A DNA stretch of 64,000 nt from Oculatella sp. LEGE 06141 (GTDB taxonomy: Bacteria; Cyanobacteriota; Cyanobacteriia; Elainellales; Elainellaceae): NCBI RefSeq assembly GCF_015207605.1, contig NZ_JADEWO010000005.1:124001-188000 (forward strand), written 5' to 3'. The number at the start of each line of letters is the position of its first letter. The first letter of the stretch is position 1. A program made the translations under genes and the position numbers. The notes beneath the pieces were generated by a model, which was not told the origin of the DNA, ran no database searches, and was given only the letters and a program-made list of their open reading frames with translations. This document shows positions 27,928 through 37,922 of the stretch, piece by piece.

Positions 27928-29316
27928 TTATTGTTTTCTAATTCTATTGCTCTCTAAGGCAGAAAAGTTGAGTGGTAGCCACACTCTGAAAACAGTATGC
28001 CCTGGAGTACTTTCTACTTCGATTCGGCCATGATGTTTGGCAATGATATCGTTAACAATACTTAATCCAAGACCTGTACCTTCTCCCATCGCTTTGGTTG
28101 TAAAGAACGGCTCAAAAATTCTGGCTTTGATCTCTGGGGAGATGCCGCTGCCTGTATCCGCAATTTGGACAACAATGTGTTCGTCTTGTTTGGAGGTGGC
28201 GATCGCCAGTTTCCCGCGATAGTTCATCGCCTGAATCGCATTGCTGATTAAATTGAACCAAACCTGAATCAGTTCTTCGGGATAGCACAGAAGCTGAGGC
28301 AGGGAGGCATAGCGTCTTTCAACCTCAATTCCGCATTTGATCTGGTTTTGATAAATGATTAGCACCGTATCGATGCCCTCGGCAACAGCCGCATGAACTG
28401 GCGCGCTTACCATATCCTGACGGACGTAATTTTTTAGCGCACAAACTACTTTAGTGGCTCGTTCTACGGCCAGTTGAATATTCCGACTATTGTTTTGTAC
28501 GATCGAGAGTTGATAGGCGGTTTCGAGAATGGCAGGGGCATCCGCTGCCTGTAGTAACGGCAAGATTGGGTCAAGAGCTGCCGTAACACCCATTTTGCTG
28601 AGCGTATCTGCCAATCGATCGGGGTGTGGTAATTGATAGTCGGCCAGCTTTTGTTTAAGAGTGCATTTCAACTGACGTTCTTCTCGCGAAGAGAGCATGA
28701 CTTTGGATTGCCGTACCCAGTCCAGTAAACCAAAGAAGCTCGCCTGTTGGGCTGGGGAAAGGGTTGGTAATAGAATTGGTAACTCTTTGAGCGTTTGCTC
28801 CAGAGAGCTTGTAATGTTGCTGATGGATGCCTGAATTGCACCCAGAGGGGTATTCACCTCATGGGCAATTCCCGCCACTAACTGCCCCAGAGCAGCCATT
28901 TTTTCTTCTTGAACCAGTCGCCGTTGTGCCTGACGTAGCGACAGGTGGACGTTGATTCGGGCGATCGCTTCAGCATGAACAATTGGCTTGGTAAGGTAGT
29001 CCACTCCTCCCATTTCTAGACCCTTTACCTTATCTACCACATCGGTCAGAGCCGACATAAAAATGATGGGGATATCTCTGGTTTCAGGATTAGCCTTGAG
29101 ACGGCGACAGGTTTCAAAACCATCGATACCCGGCATCAAAATATCTAGCAAAATCAAACCGGGTGTCGCTTCTGGAATGCGTTCCAGCGCTTGTTCTCCA
29201 CTGCGCGCAACCGCAACCTGAAAGCCCGACTGTGTTAGAAGTTCGACCAAAACCCGAATATTGTTGGGAGCATCATCAACAATGAGAATGGAGTCTTTGT
29301 AGGGTTTGGATTGCAT
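27928..29316 (-). CDS. Receiver-histidine kinase (soluble)
   Basis: A 462-residue protein: an N-terminal receiver (ILIVDDAPNNIRVL, phospho-Asp in ILLDILMPGIDGFE), then a HisKA-type region with [17 protein letters not shown], a long insert of helices, and an ATPase with [16 protein letters not shown] and GTGLGLSIV. The transmitter part from about residue 150 is nearly the same as that of the membrane kinase at 32113-34191, residue by residue over long stretches. Its start overlaps the previous gene's stop as TAATG, so the two are translationally coupled. Confidence 0.93.
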   Translation of the reverse strand: MQSKPYKDSILIVDDAPNNIRVLVELLTQSGFQVAVARSGEQALERIPEATPGLILLDILMPGIDGFETCRRLKANPETRDIPIIFMSALTDVVDKVKGLEMGGVDYLTKPIVHAEAIARINVHLSLRQAQRRLVQEEKMAALGQLVAGIAHEVNTPLGAIQASISNITSSLEQTLKELPILLPTLSPAQQASFFGLLDWVRQSKVMLSSREERQLKCTLKQKLADYQLPHPDRLADTLSKMGVTAALDPILPLLQAADAPAILETAYQLSIVQNNSRNIQLAVERATKVVCALKNYVRQDMVSAPVHAAVAEGIDTVLIIYQNQIKCGIEVERRYASLPQLLCYPEELIQVWFNLISNAIQAMNYRGKLAIATSKQDEHIVVQIADTGSGISPEIKARIFEPFFTTKAMGEGTGLGLSIVNDIIAKHHGRIEVESTPGHTVFRVWLPLNFSALESNRIRKQ

Positions 29317-32102
29317 TATTGTTTTGAAAAGTGGGTTTCCAATAGGGCAGCGATCGCGTCAATCTCAAACTCATCGGCAAGGGCAATAACCTGATGGGCG
29401 AAGGGTGCATACGCCGGGGCGAGTTGCTTTAAGCGAACGGCTTCGGTCTGGATGTCTACAATAAACCCCGCTTTTGCCGCCTTGTACAGAATTCCCAACT
29501 CGGTTGCTGGCGGGATAACCATCATGGGCTGGTTAAACCCCGACTGGTTTGTAGCGGTGGTGGCCGACGTGGGAGCCAGAACGGTTTTATGTTGATCGCA
29601 GTCATAGATCCAACGCAGGTTTAGATGCTGCTGGAGCTGGTTAAGCAGTTCAGGGAGTTGCACCGGTTTAGCGAGAAAATCATTGGCTCCTGCCGCCAGA
29701 CTTTGCTGCCGACTAACGTTAAACACACTGGCACTCGAAGCCAGGATAGGAATGAGCTTCAGCGTTTCAGACTGCCGGATCTGGTGGGTCAGGGCAAAAC
29801 CATCCATGATCGGCATCAGTAAATCGGTGATGATTAAATCAGGCTGAACGGACTGGACGATTTCGAGTCCTTCTTTGCCGTTGCTGGCTGTTATGATCTC
29901 AAATCCCAGGGGTTCCAACATGTTGACGAGAATGGAACGGTTTTCCCAGCGATCATCCACCACCAACAGGGTGCGGCGATCGCCCACATATCCCACTACA
30001 GAACGGCTAACTGGCGATAGAGTCATCGGTTGCCAATTTGTAGCGGCGGCAACATCAAGGTCAAACCAAAAGCGGCTGCCGACTCCATAGGTGCTTTCAA
30101 CCGCCAGTGTGCCCCCCATCGTTTCTACAATCTGACGACTAATAGCGAGTCCTAACCCCGTTCCCTCCACCATTTTTTTCTGATCGCCCACCTGTTCAAA
30201 CGGCAAAAAAATTCTCTCCAGTTGGTCAGGGGTCATGCCCACGCCCGTATCGTCCACCTGAAAACGAATGCGGTAGGTGCGGGACGGCTCTGTTGCACAG
30301 GAGGCAGGGCGATCGCTCGAATTCAGCACGCCCACCTTGAGAGTGACGCACCCTTGTGCGGTAAATTTGATGGCGTTGCCAATTAGATTCAGCAAGACTT
30401 GACGCAGACGGTTTTCATCCGCATGAATGGCAACGGGCAGGGTGTTCATCGCTTCATAGACAAACACAATGGCTTTGTCTTCAGCCCGAACACGAGCAAT
30501 ATCTTGAATCCCTTGCAAAAAGGTTTCCAGATGGAAGTCATGGGCACACAGTTCGAGTTTGCGCGCTTCAATTTTTGCTAAATCCAAAATGTCGTTGATC
30601 AGGGTCAAAAGGTGGGTGCCGCATTGCTGAATTACATCCAGACCGATCTTGTGGTTGCCTGCCAAAGTGCGATCGCGTAGCAAAATTTGGACATAGCCAA
30701 GAATGCCATTGAGAGGGGTTCGCAACTCATGGCTCATATTAGACAAAAAGTCACTTTTTGCCTGGTTGGCCTGGTCTGCGGACTCTTTAGCGGCTTGCAA
30801 TTGGGCTGTGCGTTCAGCAACGCGATCCTCCAGTTCTTCGTTGGTTTGTTCCAAGGCGTTGAAGGTGGTTTTGAGTTGCCCCGCCATGCTGTTGAACGCT
30901 TGCGCCAGGATGTTTAGTTCCTCAACTTGATTCATCTCAACGGTTTGGTCTAACTGACCAGCAGCGATCGCCGTGCTGGCTTGGCTCAGGCGAGTAATGG
31001 GTTGCGTAATCCAACGCGCCGTGTAAATGCCGATGACTGATGCGCCCGACAACGCCAATAAACATAACAAAATGGTTGTACGCGTGTTGGCGTCGATCTG
31101 CGCCATTAAATCGCTTTCAGGAACGACCACCACCACCAACCAATTCAACCCATCTCGATCGTGCCAGGGAGTTACCTGAACGAAGTGGTTGGCCTGGTTG
31201 ATGCGATAGTTAAACGTCAGCGGACCTTGAATCGCCTTTAATTCGCCCCATTCTGCTTGCAAATGCTCTGTAATGGCTTTAACAAAAACATCGTGGCTGT
31301 CCAGGGCGCTGAGGCGTTGGGCTTCACCCTGGATGATTTGAAACGGCTTTTCGGTACTGGAACTTGCCAGCAACAACCCATTGCGTTCAACAATAAAAAT
31401 TTCACTGGAAGGACTTACTTGTATCGTACGCAGAAAATCGCCAATGTTCGATAGCAGCAGATCAACCCCAATGACCCCCAACAGGCGGTTGGCCTCGTCG
31501 TAAATAGGATAACTGGAGGAAATCGACAACACTTCTGGCTTGTCATCCCATTGGTATACGTCACTCCACACGGGCAACCCTGCGCGAGCGGCATCCGCAT
31601 ACCAGCCCTCTTCTTGAACGGGAGGGATCGTTTCCGATTCAACATCGGTACGATTACCCTGCTCGTCTGTGCCATAGATATAGAGCAAATCGGTGTCGGG
31701 CTGCCGCGTTTCATTAATCAACAGGGTGCCATCGTCCAACCGCTCTACGCCAATAAACTCCCCGACTTCATTGGCATAGTTGATATAACCCACATCAAAT
31801 ACCTTCATCTGTTTCCAGAAGTACTGCCCAACTACTGCAAAATCTTGCAAATTGAGCAATCCCAGGTTGATGGCATCAACGTTAATCTGGTTGATTTGCT
31901 GGGGAATGACTAAATAACTGTCTAAGTGCTGATCAACCCGTTCGCTGGCCTGTTGCATCAGTTGATTGGCGAGATCGGCGATCGCCTGCTGTCCATTTTT
32001 GAAGGAAAGATAACCGACTAAACCAACCGCCCCTCCAATTTGAAGGACAAAAGGAACCACTAGAAGTGTCCGGAGTTTAAGACGGTTGAGTGAGTTTGGC
32101 AT
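29316..32102 (-). CDS. Membrane hybrid histidine kinase (dCache-HAMP-HisKA-HATPase-receiver)
   Basis: A 928-residue protein. A first transmembrane helix (about residues 12-30), a periplasmic dCache-like sensor to about 335 (with [20 protein letters not shown] and [18 protein letters not shown]), a second helix ([20 protein letters not shown]), HAMP, HisKA with His in [20 protein letters not shown], an ATPase with [12 protein letters not shown] and GTGLGLAIS, and a receiver with phospho-Asp in [14 protein letters not shown] helical tail follows the receiver. dCache domains bind small ligands such as amino acids or amines; the ligand here is unknown. It sits 10 bp after the upstream kinase gene. 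Confidence 0.94.
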   Translation of the reverse strand: MPNSLNRLKLRTLLVVPFVLQIGGAVGLVGYLSFKNGQQAIADLANQLMQQASERVDQHLDSYLVIPQQINQINVDAINLGLLNLQDFAVVGQYFWKQMKVFDVGYINYANEVGEFIGVERLDDGTLLINETRQPDTDLLYIYGTDEQGNRTDVESETIPPVQEEGWYADAARAGLPVWSDVYQWDDKPEVLSISSSYPIYDEANRLLGVIGVDLLLSNIGDFLRTIQVSPSSEIFIVERNGLLLASSSTEKPFQIIQGEAQRLSALDSHDVFVKAITEHLQAEWGELKAIQGPLTFNYRINQANHFVQVTPWHDRDGLNWLVVVVVPESDLMAQIDANTRTTILLCLLALSGASVIGIYTARWITQPITRLSQASTAIAAGQLDQTVEMNQVEELNILAQAFNSMAGQLKTTFNALEQTNEELEDRVAERTAQLQAAKESADQANQAKSDFLSNMSHELRTPLNGILGYVQILLRDRTLAGNHKIGLDVIQQCGTHLLTLINDILDLAKIEARKLELCAHDFHLETFLQGIQDIARVRAEDKAIVFVYEAMNTLPVAIHADENRLRQVLLNLIGNAIKFTAQGCVTLKVGVLNSSDRPASCATEPSRTYRIRFQVDDTGVGMTPDQLERIFLPFEQVGDQKKMVEGTGLGLAISRQIVETMGGTLAVESTYGVGSRFWFDLDVAAATNWQPMTLSPVSRSVVGYVGDRRTLLVVDDRWENRSILVNMLEPLGFEIITASNGKEGLEIVQSVQPDLIITDLLMPIMDGFALTHQIRQSETLKLIPILASSASVFNVSRQQSLAAGANDFLAKPVQLPELLNQLQQHLNLRWIYDCDQHKTVLAPTSATTATNQSGFNQPMMVIPPATELGILYKAAKAGFIVDIQTEAVRLKQLAPAYAPFAHQVIALADEFEIDAIAALLETHFSKQ

Positions 32103-32112
32103 GGGTCGTTGA

Positions 32113-34191
32113 TCAGGGAGAGGTATAGGAGAAACTGTGTAGAGGCAACCACACCCTGAAAACAGTATGCCCTGGAGTACTTTCTACCTCTATTCGACCA
32201 CGATGTTTGGCAACAATATTTTTGACAATACTCAATCCAAGACCTGTACCTTCTCCCATCGCTTTGGTTGTAAAGAACGGCTCAAAAATTCTGGCTTTGA
32301 TCTCTGGGGAGATACCGCTGCCTGTATCCGCAATTTGCACAACAATGTGTTCGTCTTGTTTGGAGGTGGCGATCGCCAGTTTCCCGCGATAGTTCATCGC
32401 CTGAATCGCGTTGCTGATTAAATTAGACCAAACCTGAATCAGTTCTTCGGGATAGCACAGAAGCTGAGGCAGGGAGGCATAGCGTTTTTCAACCTCAATT
32501 CCGCATTTGATCTGGTTTTGATAAATGATTAGCACCGTATCGATGCCCTCGGCAACAGCCGCGTAAACGGGCATACCCACCACATCTTGACGGACGTAGT
32601 TTTTCAGGGCATACACCGTTCTGCTAGCCCGTTCTACAGCCAGTTGAATATTCCGACTGTTGTTTTGTACGATCGAGAGTTGATGAGCGGTTCCAAGAAT
32701 GGCAGGGGCATCCGCCGCCTGTAGTAACGGCAAGATTGGGTCAAGAGCCGCCGTAACACCCATTTTGCTGAGCGTATCCGCCAGACGACTGGCATGGAGC
32801 AAGCCCTGCTCTGACAGCGTTTGTTTGATGTTCCGTTTGAGCTGGCGTTCTTCGCGGGAAGAGAGCATTTCCTGCGGCTGTTGCGCCCAATCTAGCAGCG
32901 TAAAGAAGTTGGAAAGTTGATCCGGCGGCAGGGTTTGCAGAAGAGGCGGCAATTCCTTTAAGGCTTGCTCCAGCGCACTGGTAATGTTGCCAATGGAAGA
33001 CTGAATGGCACCCAGGGGAGTGTTGATTTCATGGGCAACGCCAGCTACCAGTTGCCCTAGCGACGACATTTTTTCCGCATGGATCAATTGCGTCTGGTTT
33101 TTCTCTAGATCGCCTAGCGTTTGCTGTAGTTGCTGGATGTGCTGGCTGAGCAAACCACGTTCTGCCAACTGTTCTGCCATCTGGTTAAAAGCATGGCTCA
33201 GTTGCCCAACCTCATCCTGGCTCCTGTCTAAAACGCGAACGCTGAGGTCGCCTTGAGCCAGTTGTTGGGTCATGCGTATGAGAATGCGAATGGGACGGGC
33301 GATCGCTCCGGCAATGCAAACACCAACACTGATGACCACCGTGCCACCCAACAGCAGCAATAGCCCCAACCGCAACCACAGTTCCGTTCTGGCTGCCTCT
33401 AAGGCGGTAATGGGATACAACACAAAAATTGAAAGGGAAACCCTGGAACCATCGAGCGTAAACGCCTTGGCAAGGTAGTGCTGGTTACCCACCTCAATTC
33501 GTGCTGCCGCCGCATCAACCGCCGGGTAAGCTGTCAACCCCTGCATGTCAGGCAGAGTCTTAGCGATAACCTGGTGGTTAGCCAGGGCAACCAATTGTTT
33601 GGAGGAGCCTGTCGCGATCTTTTGCAACATCTCATCATTGATGCACCGACCGATAATCAATCCTCCCAACAAGCGCTCTGATTTGATTGGATGATTACCA
33701 GCCAAAAGTACATGCGGCTGGTCGGTCTTATCTACCAATACCAGATCAGTTAAATTAGCTCCAGCACTAGCACTGTTGCTAATGGCCGTGTCCGACAATT
33801 CGGCCTGATTCAGAACGTCGCTACGGGCATCCAGCAAAACCGCTCCTTCAGTATTCACTACTTTGACCCAATCAAAGCGCAGTGAGGCTTTGAGGGGGAC
33901 TAAAAGTTGGGAGAGCGCAATGTTATCCTGAGCGAGAGCGGCTTGTCGCAATGCGTCCTGAGTAGCGATCAGTGTCAACTGACTATTCAGCTCTTGCCAC
34001 TCATGATGAAAATCTTGCTGAACCCGTTCGGTAAAACTTTCGACTTCTTCCTGTAAAGATTGCTCTAAACTCCCGGTAAACCAGTATCCCAACATCAGTA
34101 CACCCACCACCAGGATGCTGAGAGAAACCGCCAGGAAAGGGAATACAATTTTTTGGTTGAGGTTGAGTCGCCTCCAAAAATTTTTGATCAT
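32113..34191 (-). CDS. Membrane histidine kinase (periplasmic sensor-HAMP-HisKA-HATPase)
   Basis: A 692-residue protein. Transmembrane helices at about residues 16-36 and 272-295 enclose a periplasmic sensor of about 235 residues, probably of the Cache type. HAMP follows ([20 protein letters not shown]), then a coiled linker, the H box ([17 protein letters not shown]) and an ATPase with [16 protein letters not shown] and GTGLGLSIV. No receiver is fused. The transmitter is almost identical to that of the soluble receiver-kinase at 27928. Upstream is the phosphate-binding-like lipoprotein gene, a likely partner of its sensor. Confidence 0.93.
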   Translation of the reverse strand: MIKNFWRRLNLNQKIVFPFLAVSLSILVVGVLMLGYWFTGSLEQSLQEEVESFTERVQQDFHHEWQELNSQLTLIATQDALRQAALAQDNIALSQLLVPLKASLRFDWVKVVNTEGAVLLDARSDVLNQAELSDTAISNSASAGANLTDLVLVDKTDQPHVLLAGNHPIKSERLLGGLIIGRCINDEMLQKIATGSSKQLVALANHQVIAKTLPDMQGLTAYPAVDAAAARIEVGNQHYLAKAFTLDGSRVSLSIFVLYPITALEAARTELWLRLGLLLLLGGTVVISVGVCIAGAIARPIRILIRMTQQLAQGDLSVRVLDRSQDEVGQLSHAFNQMAEQLAERGLLSQHIQQLQQTLGDLEKNQTQLIHAEKMSSLGQLVAGVAHEINTPLGAIQSSIGNITSALEQALKELPPLLQTLPPDQLSNFFTLLDWAQQPQEMLSSREERQLKRNIKQTLSEQGLLHASRLADTLSKMGVTAALDPILPLLQAADAPAILGTAHQLSIVQNNSRNIQLAVERASRTVYALKNYVRQDVVGMPVYAAVAEGIDTVLIIYQNQIKCGIEVEKRYASLPQLLCYPEELIQVWSNLISNAIQAMNYRGKLAIATSKQDEHIVVQIADTGSGISPEIKARIFEPFFTTKAMGEGTGLGLSIVKNIVAKHRGRIEVESTPGHTVFRVWLPLHSFSYTSP

Positions 34192-34234
34192 CGCCCTGGC
34201 CGTTATTCTTGAGTGGGTTCACAAAACCGTAAAT

Positions 34235-34252
34235 GGGCAAGGGGTCTTGCCC
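34235..34252. other. Short perfect hairpin between binding protein and kinase genes
   Basis: GGGCAAG (34235-34241) pairs with CTTGCCC (34246-34252) around a four-base loop. There is no U-run on either side, so it may attenuate or stabilise rather than terminate a transcript passing from the binding protein gene into the kinase gene. Confidence 0.35.
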
Positions 34253-34372
34253 GTGCCCTCACCCCAATCACTTTGATGAGCACGCATGGCTTTGCCTATC
34301 CTACTTTGGTATTTTGGTTTTCGGAAATAATCCCAAACCATCAACGGTTTGAACGAGGTTTAGATGGAGAGT

Positions 34373-35242
34373 TTAAGAAATGGGCACAAAACCGTTTTTC
34401 TGGAGCACTTGAGAGCCTTCCGGGCTAAAAATGAAGTCGATAAATGCCTGGGTTGCATCAGATGGAGTTTTATTCCAGACAATTCCCATCTGACGCACCA
34501 TCAAATAGTCACCCTGATTGAAATTGGCAAGAGTGGGGGCGACTCCATTCAGGCTCAGACGGTTCACAGGGAGTTGATTAATTACTGAATACGCCAGGGA
34601 AAACGCCCCGATCGCATAGGATGTGTCCTGTAATGTCTGAATCAGCTCCGTTTCTTTAGACAAGAGAATAGCGTCGGAAGTCGTTGGGTCTTGATCTAAA
34701 TAGTATTGTCGCAACAGCCGCTTGGCCGACTCGTCTTCGGGTCTATCTAATACAACAATGGTGGCATCGGGACCTCCCAGTTCTTTCCAGTTGGTAATAT
34801 CACCTTTGTAAATGGCTCTCAATTGAGCGGTGGTCAGGTTAGTTACACCTGTGACGCTGCTGTGGGTGGCAACGAGGAGGAGATCTTTGGCGAGTTCATG
34901 ATATTGCAGTTGGCCATTGGCCTCTTCCGGAGTAACTTGATGGCTCGTTCCCGCCAGGTCGGCAAGGTTGTTCTTGACTGCAACGATTGATCCTTCAGAC
35001 TGACTTGGAACGATGAACTCAAGCTTAGCGGCTGGGTTTTGCGCCTGATAAGCCTCCACCAGTAACTTCAAAACAGTTGAAGTAGAACTGGATGGGGCAA
35101 TTTTAATGGTTGCTTGAGAGGTCGCCTCTACCTGCTCGTTTGCAGGGGTAGGATCTACGGAGTTGGATGGAGGAGCGGAGTTACAACTGGAAAGCCCCAG
35201 GAGCATCATGCCGATGGTCGTTAGAATTGCGATCGCCTTCAT
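34373..35242 (-). CDS. PstS-like periplasmic binding lipoprotein
   Basis: A 289-residue protein from the ATG at 35242, which gives a lipoprotein signal with lipobox GLSSC (Cys20); an ATG 20 codons earlier is less suitable. After a Pro/Thr-rich linker comes a phosphate-type binding fold: IKIAPSSSTSTVLKLLVEAY, LAGTSHQVTPEEANG, LRAIYKGDITNWKELGG and a C-terminal FIFSPEGSQVLQKNGFV. This is the family of PstS and related oxyanion binders. No ABC transporter genes are beside it; the next genes on this strand are sensor kinases. It may therefore act as a ligand receptor for them. Ligand unknown. Confidence 0.88.
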   Translation of the reverse strand: MKAIAILTTIGMMLLGLSSCNSAPPSNSVDPTPANEQVEATSQATIKIAPSSSTSTVLKLLVEAYQAQNPAAKLEFIVPSQSEGSIVAVKNNLADLAGTSHQVTPEEANGQLQYHELAKDLLLVATHSSVTGVTNLTTAQLRAIYKGDITNWKELGGPDATIVVLDRPEDESAKRLLRQYYLDQDPTTSDAILLSKETELIQTLQDTSYAIGAFSLAYSVINQLPVNRLSLNGVAPTLANFNQGDYLMVRQMGIVWNKTPSDATQAFIDFIFSPEGSQVLQKNGFVPIS

Positions 35243-35302
35243 ACCGTTCTGCCAATCGGTTAAGAGAATGAATATTGTGCGTGGAATAGAGGCAACTGCC
35301 AC

Positions 35303-35905
35303 CAGGCAGTGCCCGAAACTGGAAAGACGTGCAAGCGAGGGTGTTGCTAAATGGATGTACGAATCCTGATCTCTTAAGGGATAAATGCAGCCCGGTTGCT
35401 ACGGTTCAAACTTCCCCGCTTCTGGAAAGGCGGGAACCCTCGTTGGTACACTTTGGAATGTTTATTCAGGATGCCAACGCATCGTTACTTACACAAGTTG
35501 CTGCTGCCTTAAAATCTAACACTTTCTTCATTCTCTCCGAAAGACCCTTAGCAGTCACTATCTAAGCCTATAAACCTTTCGTGGCCAAGATCGAAGTTGA
35601 GAAATTAGATAACATTAGATCTTAGCAGTCACTTCTAAGCCTATAAACCTTTCGTGGGCTGAAAGCCTGGGTGCTACTGAATGCATACACTCAGCAACGT
35701 TTGTGCAGCAGTATGTTCTAACCCAGGTTGGGCGATCGCCCGGTCATCGTCAACCAGTAGTAAGGGAATGGGGCCGGCTGCCTGAAAATCTCGCAAGCAT
35801 TGGTTTTGAGATGCCAGTCAATCAGGGAAGTACGGAGTGATATCTGCGGGAGTGAGTTGCATTGGCTCACGGCTTCGCTGGCGACTTCCAACCGTCAACG
35901 TAACG
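35303..35905. other. Gene-poor stretch with a short minus-strand remnant
   Basis: Contains the 37-bp direct repeats described separately and, on the minus strand between about 35690 and 35790, a fragment reading IPLLLVDDDRAIAQPGLE before a stop, possibly the remains of a regulator gene. I see no intact gene. Confidence 0.3.
35548..35657. repeat. Pair of 37-bp direct repeats
   Basis: TTAGCAGTCAC followed by CTAAGCCTATAAACCTTTCGTGG occurs at 35548-35584 and again at 35622-35657, differing only around one A/T-rich triplet. The copies are 74 bp apart. Confidence 0.65.
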
Positions 35906-36388
35906 CTATCGGATGAGGTGAAATTGATCGCGTTCCCTGATGGATGGATGCAAGGTATGGTGAGCCGCACAGTATGTTACATGAGAACCGGGCTGGGTCA
36001 TTGCTCCATTTTCCACCGGAAGCTGTTCCCAGGCAAAAGCAGCACTATCCAGCGCTGGCGGACGATCGCTACAGTCTGATACTTGTTTCTGCTCCGGGCT
36101 TGTAGAGGCTGAATGTTCATTGACCTGAGCATCATCGGCGGCCAGTTCTGCCTGCCGCACCCAGTTGATGATGGTGTTGTGGCTAATCCCCGTTACGCGT
36201 TCAATTTCGCGGAAGCCCATGCCGTTATGATACATCCTCAAACAAATTTGCTTCGTATCATTGGAGTATCCTCTGGGGGAAATTGCTTCAATGAACTGGC
36301 GATCGCAGGTCTTACACAGATAGTTTTGCTTGGCTTGCCGATGACCATTTTTGCGAACGTGAGTTGATCCACATCGGGGGCATTTCAT
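35906..36388 (-). pseudogene. IS1-family-like transposase, N-terminal part
   Basis: A 160-codon frame beginning MKCPRCGSTHVRKNGHRQAK, with a second Cys pair in YLCKTCDRQF: the zinc finger of InsA-type IS1 proteins. A helix-turn-helix follows (GMGFREIERVTGISHNTIIN). After about residue 95 the sequence stops resembling IS1 transposases, and the DDE catalytic part is absent, so the element looks truncated. An IS end (GGTTGTGTCTG reading on the minus strand from 36474) lies 86 bp upstream of the start. Confidence 0.65.
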
Positions 36389-36463
36389 GGTTCTTCAGGT
36401 CATGTACAGGTTAATCTAGCCATTCCAGTATCGGTGTTCAATGCCCGTGTTCAATACCATTTA

Positions 36464-36500
36464 CAGACACAACCTATCAATCAATCCCAGGTTGTGTCTG
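36464..36500. repeat. Facing 12-bp inverted repeats, probable IS ends
   Basis: CAGACACAACCT (36464-36475) and AGGTTGTGTCTG (36489-36500) are perfect inverted repeats separated by 13 bp. The left arm reads outward from the IS1-like transposase; the right arm lies just after the end of the AtzF-like gene. Confidence 0.6.
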
Positions 36501-36530
36501 ATATTCCACGGGAAGCTACTGTTTGGGACA

Positions 36531-36932
36531 CTAGGCATTGATGACGCTGGCCTTGTACGCAGCCCATCCCCCTAAATGCGAGATATCCAGCCAGTTGTAT
36601 TGCTCGACCAGCTCACGAGGGTACAGCATTGCAGTCAAAACCTCACCCTCTTCTAAAACCACATCACCGGGATACATGTTAGGCGGTTCTGTAGAAAGTA
36701 AGTGGTCATACTGCTCCTGCGTCAGTTCATAAACTTCCCCCGGAATCGAAATGCCGTCTGCATCCACAGCATAGATCGCTGGATGCCATCCGTCTGCCGC
36801 CGCATGTAAGCGATACATTGGACGAGTATGGGCTTCTTTAATGAACGTAGCAGACTGTAAGTTGCCGTGGTCGGGTTGCCCTCTTAAGGCAGAACCACAA
36901 ATGAAAACGCGTTTTGCGGCAGATTGGCTCAT
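36531..36932 (-). CDS. Gamma-glutamylcyclotransferase-fold protein, allophanate hydrolase C-terminal-like
   Basis: A 133-residue protein from the ATG at 36932 (MSQSAAKRVFICGSALRGQP). The strand VFICGSALRG, the segment GWHPAIYAVDADGISIPGEV, and YDHLLSTEPPNMYPGDVVLE fit the AIG2/gamma-glutamylcyclotransferase fold as found in the C-terminal domain of AtzF allophanate hydrolase. It lies divergent from a racemase and an amidohydrolase gene, so a role in amide or ureide breakdown is a fair inference. An upstream in-frame start to 37058 would cover the operator region and is unlikely. Confidence 0.8.
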   Translation of the reverse strand: MSQSAAKRVFICGSALRGQPDHGNLQSATFIKEAHTRPMYRLHAAADGWHPAIYAVDADGISIPGEVYELTQEQYDHLLSTEPPNMYPGDVVLEEGEVLTAMLYPRELVEQYNWLDISHLGGWAAYKASVINA

Positions 36933-37020
36933 ATTGTTTCTCCTGAGTGAACGGGCGAGACTAAAAAAAGCGTTGAGAAAAGCGTTGAGAAATAGTTTTT
37001 TTGGCTGACCTACGCTTATT

Positions 37021-37058
37021 TTGCATACAAAATCCTGTATACAATACCTTGTATTCAA
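37021..37058. promoter_or_regulatory. Array of three palindromic operator sites
   Basis: Three 10-bp sites close to TTGTATACAA stand at an exact 14-bp step: TTGCATACAA (37021-37030), CTGTATACAA (37035-37044) and TTGTATTCAA (37049-37058). Each differs from the palindrome at one base. They lie between the divergent genes at 36932 and 37129, so a regulator bound there, possibly of the GntR type that uses GTATAC-like sites, could control both. Confidence 0.65.
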
Positions 37059-37128
37059 ATAAACTATTAGAGTTGTTTGAATTTGTCAACTCCGACTATT
37101 CTGTGGAGTGCCATTATCTGGAATACCC

Positions 37129-37863
37129 ATGAAAATTAAAGTCATTAACCCCAATACAACGGCCAGTATGACCGCCAAAATTGGATTAGCGGCGGCGGCG
37201 ATCGCCCACCCCAATACCGAGATTCTTGCCTGTCATCCGGATATGGGGCCAGTCTCGATTGAGAGCCATTATGATGAAGCCCTGAGTGTAGTTGGCATTC
37301 TAGATGAAATCCGCAAGGGCGAGGCGGATGGGGTGGATGGCTACGTCATCGCTTGCTTTGGCGATCCGGGCTTGCTGGCTGCTCGCGAGTTGGCTCAAGG
37401 CCCCGTGTTGGGAATCGCAGAGGCGGCAATGCACGCGGCTAGCTTTGTCGCTACTGGGTTTTCAGTGGTAACAACCCTGGGTCGCACCCGAGTGATTGCT
37501 CAACATTTGGTAGATGCTTACGGCATGACCCATTTTTGTCGCCGCATTCGAGCCATTGATCTGCCTGTGCTTAGCCTGGAGGAAAACAGCGACATCTGCA
37601 ACGCCGCAATTTTGCAAGAGTGTCGCGCAGCACTGAACGAAGACCACTGTGGCGCTATTGTATTAGGCTGCGGCGGCATGGCAGACTTGGCCACTTCTAT
37701 CAGCGATCAGCTTGGTGTTCCGGTGATTGATGGGGTAAGCGCAGCCGTCAAATTTGTGGAAGCGTTGGTTGGTTTAGGGTTAGGCACCAGCAAAACAGGT
37801 GATTTAGCGTACCCCATTGCTAAACCCTATTCAGGCATCCTTTCGGCGTTTCGCCACTCCTGA
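37129..37863 (+). CDS. Asp/Glu/hydantoin racemase family protein
   Basis: A 244-residue protein from the ATG at 37129 (MKIKVINPNTTASMTAKIG). The two catalytic Cys are Cys76 in VIACFGDPG and Cys181 in VLGCGGMADL, as in cofactor-independent two-base racemases. VINPNT at the start is typical of the hydantoin racemase branch. It probably epimerises a hydantoin, allantoin or related compound for the amidohydrolase that follows 59 bp later. Cytoplasmic. Confidence 0.92.
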   Translation: MKIKVINPNTTASMTAKIGLAAAAIAHPNTEILACHPDMGPVSIESHYDEALSVVGILDEIRKGEADGVDGYVIACFGDPGLLAARELAQGPVLGIAEAAMHAASFVATGFSVVTTLGRTRVIAQHLVDAYGMTHFCRRIRAIDLPVLSLEENSDICNAAILQECRAALNEDHCGAIVLGCGGMADLATSISDQLGVPVIDGVSAAVKFVEALVGLGLGTSKTGDLAYPIAKPYSGILSAFRHS

Positions 37864-37922
37864 AAGCGCGGCTGTCAGGACACTCAGCATTACTATTTTT
37901 CGCCCAACAACAGGACATTTTT

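Noticed and set aside
34235-34252. GGGCAAG/CTTGCCC hairpin as a terminator
   Set aside because: No U-run on either strand after the stem, so I list it only as a hairpin.
35837-36079. 80-codon plus-strand frame opposite the IS1-like remnant
   Set aside because: Antisense to the transposase-like frame and without any recognised motif.
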